NCBI RefSeq assembly: GCF_946479715.1
Contig: NZ_CAMLHF010000270.1
Coordinates: forward strand, 1-5,840
Source: an uncultured Pedobacter sp.
GTDB lineage: Bacteria > Bacteroidota > Bacteroidia > Sphingobacteriales > Sphingobacteriaceae
Direction of reading: 5' to 3'
DNA: 5,840 nt
Position numbers and translations under genes: made by a program
Shown: positions 1 to 5,840 of the stretch, piece by piece
How the letters are laid out: each line of letters starts with the position of its first letter
Position numbering within the stretch: position 1 is the stretch's first letter
Notes under the pieces: generated by a model
Databases searched by the model: none
Told to the model about the DNA's origin: nothing
Seen by the model: only the letters and a program-made list of their open reading frames with translations

Positions 1-28
1 TTTGAACTCCCTTAACAAGGAGTTCAAA
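1..28. terminator. Perfect 10-bp hairpin, probable terminator of the leftward operon
   Basis: Bases 1-10 (tttgaactcc) are the exact reverse complement of bases 19-28 (ggagttcaaa), with an 8-base loop at 11-18. The hairpin begins 5 bases beyond the frame-restored stop codon (34-36) of the GH32-like gene, which is where an intrinsic terminator for the minus-strand operon is expected. The U-tract for leftward transcription would lie left of base 1 and cannot be seen. Read rightward, the hairpin is followed by a T-rich stretch (29-47), so it could also act on the other strand or bidirectionally. Confidence 0.65.
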
Positions 29-33
29 TTTTA

Positions 34-117
34 TTAATTTTCTTCTTTAAGCGGGCTCACTTTAATGGATTTGAATTTCACTTCACCATGCTTGGCGTAA
101 AACCATAAAACCCGCCC
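34..117 (-). other. Out-of-frame C-terminal tail of the GH32-like gene
   Basis: In the frame one base away from the GH32-like gene, the minus strand reads GRVLWFYAKHGEV followed by KFKSIKVSPLKEEN and a TAA at 34-36. GEVxFxxIxVxPL is the usual last strand of the GH32 C-terminal beta-sandwich, whereas the present frame ends with an unrelated GFTPSMVK. Adding one A to the four-A run (plus-strand tttt, 118-121) joins the frames as EQKGRVLWF and gives a 493-residue protein whose stop sits just before the hairpin at 1-28. This may be a real one-base deletion, a homopolymer sequencing error or, less likely, a recoding site. Confidence 0.8.
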
Positions 118-1514
118 TTTTGTTCTGGAGTACGGTTTACAATGCATCTTTTGTTGTCAATTGAAACATCTATAATATCGTCTTTCACTATTATATCAAG
201 CTTAATACTTTTGTTTAAACCGCTAACAGCCCTTATCATGGTATTACCAAGGCTTACGGTCTGATTATTTGGTGAGAAGTTAAGTCGGTAACCAGCCTCT
301 GCCTTTTCACGTGATCTTAAGTAAAGTCCATACTCATCAACCGAACCAGCTGTTTCTATTTCCATAGTAATCCGGCTGTTTAATGGAATAGCCTCTGCAT
401 GGGCTGCTCCTACACCATTAGGTGCTTTAATTGAAATATCGTTTTTACTGACAATAGAAGCGTACAGATCAGTAACTAGATTAGGTTGAATCTCTGTTCC
501 AGTTTCAGGGATCATCTCTGCCGGGAACTTTGAACTTAAGGTCCCATCAGCTTCCTGTATGATTTCGCGAAAGATGGCATTGCCGCCAAACCTTTCTCCT
601 CCATCATCCTTGTTTTGATCTCTTGAGGGAATCCATGCGGCGGCAATGCGTCTGTTGTCTTTAAATTCGGCAGTCTTAACAACGTTTGTCCACGACTCAT
701 TGATGGTTTGGTAACGAGGCTCTTCCCATGGGCCATAAGGGCTTTTAGATTTTACATAATAGGTATCCCCATTGTCGCCATAGACCAAATAATACCACCC
801 ATTCCATACGAAATAATCAGGGCACTCCGGTACTGATGATTGCCCGGTTAATACCGGATCAAGTACAGTCCAGTTCTTTAGATCCTTAGAGGTAAGGTGT
901 ACCAAAGCGCCACCTGCGTGCCTCAATACAGAATTCTCTTGCCAGCTGGATACGAACAAATGAAACTCTCCTGTTTTCTCATCTACAAACACCTTTGGGT
1001 CTCGAAAATCTCTTTTGCTGTAACCCGGAGCTGAAGTGTAAAATGGATTGGGTTTTTGCTTGTCGAAGTTAATGCCATCAGGACTTATTGCGTAACTCAG
1101 CTGTTCATTTACCTGTCCTTCCTTGTTGATAAGCCGTGTAGCATAAAAAGCATAGTATTTATTTTTATAATACACAATGGAGCCTGTACAGATGGATTTT
1201 TCCCACTCCTCATCAATTCCAAGTACTACGGGATGTTGCTTCCATGTTTTTAGATCTGTGGTGGTACTTAATGCCCATTGATGGCCTCCTAATCCTTTTA
1301 AGCTGGCATGGTGTGCAGAATCTAGAAGCCAATAAAATGAGTAAGTGCCGTTTCGTGAAAAAGGCATACAATCACCCACAAACAAATTACCCTTAGGCCT
1401 CCAGTATTGAAGGTTCTTTGTGCTTTGAATTTTAGGATCGTACTGCACACCAAGCTGCGCCATAAGGCTATTGGTTGCAAAAACGATTAGCATTAATAGC
1501 AAATATCTTTTCAT
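78..1514 (-). CDS. GH32-like (clan GH-J) exported glycosidase, C-terminus frameshifted
   Basis: Exported glycoside hydrolase of the GH32/GH43 beta-propeller superfamily, probably GH32-like, which would hydrolyse fructofuranosidic or related furanosidic bonds. The open frame has an upstream ATG at 1565, but the ATG at 1512-1514 is chosen because it begins a clean signal peptide (MKRYLLLMLIVFA, cleavage likely after SLMA), and the longer start would overlap the upstream gene. From that start the frame encodes 478 residues. Three GH32 hallmarks occur in order: a candidate nucleophile Asp48 in VGDCMP (weak match to the WMNDPNG motif), the RDP motif with Asp172 (FRDP, transition-state stabiliser), and the EC motif with candidate acid/base Glu230 (PECPD). 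Residues from about 350 onward form a C-terminal beta-sandwich. The frame ends early with GFTPSMVK; the family-like tail lies in another frame (34-117). It is the last gene of the operon, 32 bases after the GH172 gene. The exact substrate cannot be read from the sequence, and assignment to a GH43-like neighbour family remains possible. Confidence 0.85.
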   Translation of the reverse strand: MKRYLLLMLIVFATNSLMAQLGVQYDPKIQSTKNLQYWRPKGNLFVGDCMPFSRNGTYSFYWLLDSAHHASLKGLGGHQWALSTTTDLKTWKQHPVVLGIDEEWEKSICTGSIVYYKNKYYAFYATRLINKEGQVNEQLSYAISPDGINFDKQKPNPFYTSAPGYSKRDFRDPKVFVDEKTGEFHLFVSSWQENSVLRHAGGALVHLTSKDLKNWTVLDPVLTGQSSVPECPDYFVWNGWYYLVYGDNGDTYYVKSKSPYGPWEEPRYQTINESWTNVVKTAEFKDNRRIAAAWIPSRDQNKDDGGERFGGNAIFREIIQEADGTLSSKFPAEMIPETGTEIQPNLVTDLYASIVSKNDISIKAPNGVGAAHAEAIPLNSRITMEIETAGSVDEYGLYLRSREKAEAGYRLNFSPNNQTVSLGNTMIRAVSGLNKSIKLDIIVKDDIIDVSIDNKRCIVNRTPEQKGGFYGFTPSMVK

Positions 1515-1546
1515 ATGTGTTGTTAAAATAAGGTTCTTATTTGGTT

Positions 1547-3091
1547 CTACCTGAAGCCATACCAATAAGTCGTAGCAGCACAGTCAGCTTCACCATGTGC
1601 CCAGCCCAACATTTCCAGATCATATTTAAAATCTGTTTTAAAAGTTACACCATCAAGATTTCTTGTTCTGGTAAAAGTATTATGGCCATAAGAGTCTTCT
1701 TTATCAGCTCTTGGTGCATTGGCAAAAGGGGATTGATAAAGCACCACTGGTGCCCATGAAGTATTGTAGTAATCCTCAGCCCCTGTTCCAAACTCTGAAG
1801 GGAAGGTTTCACCATCTACATATAGTTTCTGATCACCCTCCCCATACCACGTATGCATATGGTTGAATACCGCAAAACTATCTCCAAGGAAGATGCCTTT
1901 GCCTTTGATCTTGCTAAGCTGCCATTCAATAGCTCCTGATGACTCATCCCATTTCTTTATTGGGACTTTTTCTGAAAACTTCCAATGTGCATGAAAATAC
2001 ATACTGTTGCTATTCCATGAGTAGGGCTGACTTACTGCTTTTAATGTGATTGAGACCGACTGATCACTTTGGTTTTCTAATGATACAGTGGCCGATTTCT
2101 GATAAGGCATAGTCCATCTGGAGATAATTTTCCCATCGGCAGTAACAGTCCTATACCAGCTTTGCAAAGGCTTTCCACCTACTCCTGATCCTGAAAAATC
2201 ACCTATCGGGCATTCAACACTTTGTTCGCCGTCAAACTTGATCCTAAGTATGGTTGATCTCAACAGTTGCTCTAGATTTTGATTATCCTGAGCTAACACT
2301 TCAATGCTTAAGAATTTAACTGCATTTGCTCCCTTGGGCAGATTTACGGATGCCGTTTGCTTTGGCAGAATAGTTTGATTTATTAATGATTGTTTTCCTT
2401 TAATAACATTTACAGGATTTAAAAGCTGTTCGTTAACCTTATCTAGTAAAGTGGTTAAACTTCTAGCCTCCTTTAAACTAAATGTTCTAACAGTTGTATT
2501 TGCAGCATATTTGCGGAAATTGATCTGATAATATCTGGGCTCTTTTATTTCGGGTTGTGCATCTTCCCACGTAACCTTACAATGTTTTGCGTACGGCATC
2601 GGTAAGTAAAGTGTACTGCCTCCTTTTTCTAAAGGTTGATAGCTGGAATGGGGAATTAATAAAGCGGGGCCGAGCTTTAGATCGATCTTCATCAGATCGT
2701 AAGACGGTATAACAATCTCTGGTATTGGGTTATTGTCAAAATAAATCCTGAGTTTGCCCTCTCTTTTAAAAGTGGTTAGCCAGAAACGCACCAATGCACC
2801 CGGGCCTTCCTGATCGAGCATCACATATTCTTTATGTCCTTCGTTCTGCTCTACCCTTATAAATTGCGAGTTATCGCCATTGGCAAACCATCCTGGTTTA
2901 TCAGGTGAAATAGAGTGACGATCGTAGCTGCTGGCCTGGCCAGCGCTGTAATAAGGCTTGGGCCAATAAGTAACAGCATTAAAATCTGTCATTTCTTTAA
3001 GCAGCGAGGCCGTGGATACCGTCTGCGCGTGTCCAATAAATCCGCCAACTATCAATAATATTGTTAAAATACCTGTTGTAAACTTTTGCAT
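1547..3091 (-). CDS. GH172 (DUF2961) family exported glycosidase
   Basis: A 514-residue protein of the DUF2961 family, now glycoside hydrolase family 172. Characterised members act on alpha-D-fructofuranosides (difructose anhydride I synthase/hydrolase) or D-arabinofuranosides. A signal peptide is visible (hydrophobic residues 8-20, cleavage probably after GHA22). The N-terminal jelly-roll signature is clear: SSYDR (54-58), WFANGD (68-73), and MLDQEGPGALVRFW (91-104). The conserved C-terminal part holds GIFLGD (399-404), HTWYGEGD (413-420), GTGAEDYYNTSW (435-446) and the closing TTYWYG (507-512). Glu418 and Glu439, 21 residues apart, match as I recall the catalytic Glu270/Glu291 pair of the Bifidobacterium alpha-fructofuranosidase, so an active retaining enzyme is expected. 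It appears full length. It begins 14 bases after the stop of the preceding gene and is followed after 32 bases by the GH32-like gene, so the three are likely cotranscribed. The specific sugar (D-Fruf or D-Araf) is not decidable here. Confidence 0.92.
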   Translation of the reverse strand: MQKFTTGILTILLIVGGFIGHAQTVSTASLLKEMTDFNAVTYWPKPYYSAGQASSYDRHSISPDKPGWFANGDNSQFIRVEQNEGHKEYVMLDQEGPGALVRFWLTTFKREGKLRIYFDNNPIPEIVIPSYDLMKIDLKLGPALLIPHSSYQPLEKGGSTLYLPMPYAKHCKVTWEDAQPEIKEPRYYQINFRKYAANTTVRTFSLKEARSLTTLLDKVNEQLLNPVNVIKGKQSLINQTILPKQTASVNLPKGANAVKFLSIEVLAQDNQNLEQLLRSTILRIKFDGEQSVECPIGDFSGSGVGGKPLQSWYRTVTADGKIISRWTMPYQKSATVSLENQSDQSVSITLKAVSQPYSWNSNSMYFHAHWKFSEKVPIKKWDESSGAIEWQLSKIKGKGIFLGDSFAVFNHMHTWYGEGDQKLYVDGETFPSEFGTGAEDYYNTSWAPVVLYQSPFANAPRADKEDSYGHNTFTRTRNLDGVTFKTDFKYDLEMLGWAHGEADCAATTYWYGFR

Positions 3092-3105
3092 ATGATTAAA
3101 TCTCT

Positions 3106-4764
3106 CTACTTTTTACCAGAAAAATCAACCTTCACAGTATTTTTACTTGGCTTTATCCTGAAAACCGTTTTATCATCTGGCTTACTAAAGGTACCTTTAA
3201 TTGCTGTAATAGAATAGTTCATTCCTTCAAACTGACAATCAATTTTATTGGCATTGATTGCTTTAAAAGGGAGCACTGCATTTTCTGCAGCGGTCATATC
3301 TAAGAACCAGTTGATAGGCTTACTTCCATTAACACTTAATGTCATTTGCCTTTCATCAATATCCATTACCAACGATGCATCCTTGTCTTTTAAGGGCCAT
3401 ACGATGTGTAATTTTCCAGTAGCCGGACTTTCTATAACAGGATCACCCCCTTCAAGCAACACTTCTTTACCATTCTCCAATACTTTAAAACGCATACCAG
3501 CTATAGTGCCAGGTTTACTCCAGATATAGCCATCTACAAAAGGAAGTGTAAAAAAAGAGCACTCGTTAGAGGTTGCTTTACCTTTGGTATAAACGGAAGG
3601 GAATTCCTCATTAAACAGGTGAATATCACGAAAGTTTAAAGATCCGTTTTCCCACAGTAAATTAACCCTATAGAACCTGCTATTGAACCACACTGTTTTG
3701 CGGTTACTTCCTGGAAGGTCGGTATTTACCGTAACAGAGGTTGCCGGGGTTACTTTATAATTATCTTTAAACCACTGTCCGGACGCTGCCAGTGTTTCTA
3801 CTTTTACTTTGTTCTCGTCTCTAAGTTTTGCAATTAACGGTAACTGAATTTGAAAGCCTTTTGACATTGCATCCCAGGTAAACGAATTCTCCTGACCCGC
3901 CTGAGTGTAGGCAAATTCCATAGATTCTCCTTCAACAAATTCTTTAAAGAACCAGTTTACCCAGGTAGAATCCCCTCCGGCATCAGGATAAACAGGTTCA
4001 AGTGTAATTACCCCCTGCCTGTCGGTACCTAAACCATTATCGTATTGACGGATCGGATCACTCCCAAGCATTCTAAAAATAGGAACAGGCAATTGGTTCT
4101 TTTCATTCTGTGCCGGCATGTACGAATTTATTTTGCTTGGATAGTAAGCCTGATTCCAATAGCCACCCCATAAGGTATAGCCATCTGTACCTACCTGATC
4201 TTTACAGTTGCTGGATGCTATAATATGATACTTTTCGTACAGGTAATTTAAAGTGTGAGAATCAATGAACCAAGAACCTACAGATTTAGGATAGTAGCCA
4301 AAAATGCTCTTAAAATCGGCCATATAAACATCTGCTAACTTCTCACGTTCTTCAGGAGAATATCCTGTTGAAAAGCCGATATCAGCATGCCAGTCCCATG
4401 GGTAACGGCCACGCCATTTAAGTCCGGCTTTCTCTACCATTGGTTGCGGAATTTCCCACCATGCGCCAATTTCAAACCCGTCCTTGGGTAAGCTTTTTAG
4501 GAGCTTCTGATAGCGGCTATCCATCAAGGCATCATATTGTAATAAGAAAGTCCCTCCTAAGTGGTACTTCTTCATCATTTCAACTTGCTTAACTACCGTT
4601 TGATAAAGTACATCCTCAGTAATCTTTGGATCTCTGGGTTCAAGCAAACGGATAAAATTCACGATATTGATAATCTTTGGTTTTGGCTTTTCTTTGGTAT
4701 GGCCAGAAAATGGACTTGCAATACCTGCAAGGAAGCAAAGTAAAAAAAGGAAGCTTGTTCTCAT
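3106..4764 (-). CDS. Exported protein of unknown function, DUF3863/NodB-like barrel type
   Basis: First gene of the leftward operon. The frame is open from a TTG at 4788 (560 residues), but I choose the ATG at 4762-4764 (552 residues). It starts a compact signal peptide (MRTSFLFLLCFLAG, then ASPFSG) and leaves about 30 bases after a candidate -7 element, whereas the TTG would leave almost no leader. In the 560-residue numbering, residues 38-330 look like an alpha/beta barrel of the polysaccharide deacetylase/GH57-like kind: FLLQYDALMD (81-90), FEIGAWWEIP (105-114), WDWHADIGFSTGYS (131-144), SVGSWFIDSHTL (169-180), LWGGYWNQAYYPSK (206-219). Residues 350-560 are beta-rich and probably form one or two accessory domains. 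The standard NodB metal-binding motifs (TFDDG, HxxxH) are not seen. From memory it resembles the Bacteroidota DUF3863/DUF3864 proteins, but that is tentative and no reaction is established. The company of GH172 and GH32-like genes suggests a role in glycan breakdown outside the cytoplasm. Confidence 0.8.
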   Translation of the reverse strand: MRTSFLFLLCFLAGIASPFSGHTKEKPKPKIINIVNFIRLLEPRDPKITEDVLYQTVVKQVEMMKKYHLGGTFLLQYDALMDSRYQKLLKSLPKDGFEIGAWWEIPQPMVEKAGLKWRGRYPWDWHADIGFSTGYSPEEREKLADVYMADFKSIFGYYPKSVGSWFIDSHTLNYLYEKYHIIASSNCKDQVGTDGYTLWGGYWNQAYYPSKINSYMPAQNEKNQLPVPIFRMLGSDPIRQYDNGLGTDRQGVITLEPVYPDAGGDSTWVNWFFKEFVEGESMEFAYTQAGQENSFTWDAMSKGFQIQLPLIAKLRDENKVKVETLAASGQWFKDNYKVTPATSVTVNTDLPGSNRKTVWFNSRFYRVNLLWENGSLNFRDIHLFNEEFPSVYTKGKATSNECSFFTLPFVDGYIWSKPGTIAGMRFKVLENGKEVLLEGGDPVIESPATGKLHIVWPLKDKDASLVMDIDERQMTLSVNGSKPINWFLDMTAAENAVLPFKAINANKIDCQFEGMNYSITAIKGTFSKPDDKTVFRIKPSKNTVKVDFSGKK

Positions 4765-4794
4765 TGGAATATAAATGGTTTTCTTCAATTACCA

Positions 4795-4802
4795 CAAATT
4801 TA
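4795..4802 (-). promoter_or_regulatory. Candidate Bacteroidota -7 element for the leftward operon
   Basis: The minus strand reads TAAATTTG, an exact match to the Bacteroidota -7 consensus TAnnTTTG. It lies 30 bases upstream of the ATG at 4764, giving a leader of roughly 20-25 bases. No convincing -33 TTTG is present at the usual spacing, so the call rests on one element and its position. Confidence 0.4.
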
Positions 4803-4864
4803 ACGCTATGAAATCCTTAACCATCCTGTACTGTTCTGTCTTAATAAACATGTGTCAAAAAGTA

Positions 4865-4882
4865 TAAAGAAAATGTTCTTTA
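4865..4882. repeat. Inverted repeat between the divergent promoters
   Basis: The arms taaagaa (4865-4871) and ttcttta (4876-4882) are perfect reverse complements separated by aatg. The repeat lies between the two candidate -7 elements, where an operator for a divergently transcribed pair could sit. The arms are AT-rich and short, so chance is a serious alternative. An imperfect palindrome centred on agcgct (4890-4895, flanked by aaa and atttt) follows immediately to the right. Confidence 0.3.
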
Positions 4883-4910
4883 CTATAAAAGCGCTATTTT
4901 GATTTCCGGT

Positions 4911-4918
4911 TAGCTTTG
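4911..4918 (+). promoter_or_regulatory. Candidate Bacteroidota -7 element for the rightward gene
   Basis: The plus strand reads TAGCTTTG, an exact TAnnTTTG match, 22 bases upstream of the ATG at 4941. A second, one-base-short variant (TATTTTG, 4895-4901) lies just upstream. No clear -33 element is seen at the expected spacing. Confidence 0.4.
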
Positions 4919-4940
4919 ATAGATATTCCGAAAACTTATA

Positions 4941-5840
4941 ATGATGAGACTTACCCTGATCCTTTCCTTTTTTCTGCTTTTTCATGATGCGTGTTTTTCT
5001 ATTGAAATAGTGAACCGTGATATTAAGCATAACGTTAGTGCTAAAACAATTACGATCACTGTTCCCGATAAAAAAACATCAATTACAATTGATTACTCAA
5101 ATGGCTGTGTAATTAAACAATTGAGTCTAAATGGGAAAAATACGCTTTCTCCGTCAGGGGTTTATACCGGAATCAGAACAAGTAATGCTACCTTCTCTTC
5201 GGCCGATGACAATAAGCATATCATTGTTACTAAAAATACAAATGGGATAACGTTAAGTGGCATTAGCTATGGAAATGGGGTAGTTTCAGTGAAAGAAATA
5301 TGGAATTTTAAATTGAATGGCAACAAAATAGTTTGGGATATCACACGTGATTATGATAATGATGCTAATCTTGAAGATATGGCATTTCCTAAATGGAATT
5401 TTACTGACCTATCGGTTTGGAAAGGGGGAATTATGGATAACGGGGGCATGGTTTGGTGTAAATACCTTAAACAGGTAAACGATACTTATGGTGTGCATAC
5501 AGGTGGGGTAACATTCTGGAATACAGAATCTGGAGATGCTTTGCGTATTACTGCAAAGACCGACAAAGGCAAAGAAATTGCTTCAAAATATTCGCATAGC
5601 GAGAAAAATGAGTTTACCTGCACGCAGTTAATAACAGATACGCAGCTGCATCAGCGCTACGATTTAAGCAGATTTGTTTCGCAAAAGGCTGATGTATTTG
5701 CTCCCTTTGAAATTAAAAAAGGGAAGGTTAAAGTAAGTTTCGAATTACAATATGTGGATTATAACCATGAGTATTCAAGGGGAACGTTGGCTGGTATAGA
5801 TGCGGTGGCGGTACGGGAACTACTAAACACAACCGGGAGG
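4941..5840 (+). CDS. Unrecognised exported protein, partial (5' 300 codons)
   Basis: A divergent gene begins at ATG 4941 (a second ATG follows directly at 4944) and stays open for 300 codons to the window edge, so the C-terminus is missing. An in-frame TAG at 4920-4922 excludes a longer start. The first 20 residues (MMRLTLILSFFLLFHDACFS) are a signal peptide; Cys18 follows HDA, which is a poor lipobox, so periplasmic export is more likely than lipidation. Residues 21-275 are rich in alternating beta strands, with many Asn, Thr and aromatic residues (for example EIWNFKLNG 119-127, FPKWNF 149-154, VWKGGIMDNGGMVW 159-172, HTGGVTFWN 186-194). This resembles the N-terminal beta-sandwich that precedes an (alpha/alpha)6 barrel in several glycoside hydrolase families. 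A helix-like stretch (AGIDAVAVRELLNTTGR, 284-300) starts at the edge. I do not recognise the family. Its placement suggests coregulation with the leftward glycosidase operon. Confidence 0.85.
   Translation, partial: MMRLTLILSFFLLFHDACFSIEIVNRDIKHNVSAKTITITVPDKKTSITIDYSNGCVIKQLSLNGKNTLSPSGVYTGIRTSNATFSSADDNKHIIVTKNTNGITLSGISYGNGVVSVKEIWNFKLNGNKIVWDITRDYDNDANLEDMAFPKWNFTDLSVWKGGIMDNGGMVWCKYLKQVNDTYGVHTGGVTFWNTESGDALRITAKTDKGKEIASKYSHSEKNEFTCTQLITDTQLHQRYDLSRFVSQKADVFAPFEIKKGKVKVSFELQYVDYNHEYSRGTLAGIDAVAVRELLNTTGR

Noticed and set aside
115..123. Programmed -1 ribosomal frameshifting at ACAAAAGGG to reach the alternative-frame tail
   Set aside because: The heptamer is not a standard slippery sequence and no downstream stimulatory structure is evident before the stop; a single-base indel in the A-run is the simpler explanation.
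1056..1253. Short plus-strand open frame inside the GH32-like gene
   Set aside because: It lies entirely antisense to a gene with clear catalytic motifs and has no recognisable protein features.
3248..3529. 93-residue plus-strand open frame antisense to the DUF3863-like gene
   Set aside because: It is a shadow of a well supported coding region, with no promoter or domain evidence of its own.
4853..4858. Perfect TTGACA on the minus strand, resembling a sigma-70 -35 box
   Set aside because: No -10-like hexamer stands at 16-18 bases downstream, and Bacteroidota primary sigma factors use a different promoter consensus.
4806..5030. 74-residue minus-strand open frame (MLNITVHYF...) in the divergent intergenic region and start of the plus-strand gene
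   Set aside because: It overlaps the signal peptide region of the better supported plus-strand gene, covers both candidate promoter and repeat sequences, and has low-complexity Lys-rich sequence without family features.

Overview
This window looks like part of a carbohydrate-degradation locus from a Bacteroidota genome, plausibly a soil or freshwater Sphingobacteriaceae-type organism such as Pedobacter; genus level is a guess. The grounds are moderately AT-rich DNA, start regions without clear Shine-Dalgarno sequences, TAnnTTTG-type -7 promoter elements, and four consecutive exported proteins of classes typical of Bacteroidota polysaccharide utilisation loci. No SusC/SusD pair, regulator, RNA gene, mobile element or CRISPR array is visible.

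Layout: three genes run leftward on the minus strand as a probable operon. In transcription order they are an exported protein of unknown function resembling the DUF3863/NodB-like barrel group (4764 to 3106), a GH172 (formerly DUF2961) glycosidase (3091 to 1547), and a GH32-like five-bladed beta-propeller glycosidase (starting at 1514). Gaps are only 14 and 32 bases. A 10-bp perfect hairpin at the left edge (1-28) probably ends the transcript. On the right, a 176-base intergenic region carries a candidate -7 element for each direction and a small inverted repeat. From it a divergent plus-strand gene starts at 4941 and runs off the window; its 300 visible residues are an exported, beta-rich protein that I do not recognise.

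The most concrete anomaly is at the 3' end of the GH32-like gene. The reading frame stops at 78, but the next frame continues with a very typical GH32 C-terminal strand (GEVKFKSIKVSPL) up to a stop at 34-36, just before the hairpin. One missing base in an A-run (118-121 on the plus strand) explains this, so it is either a real frameshift or a sequencing error.

Taken together, GH172 (known members act on fructofuranosides and D-arabinofuranosides) next to a GH32-like enzyme suggests that the locus attacks a furanose-containing glycan. The substrate is an inference. The DUF3863-like protein and the divergent protein are the uncharacterised partners.
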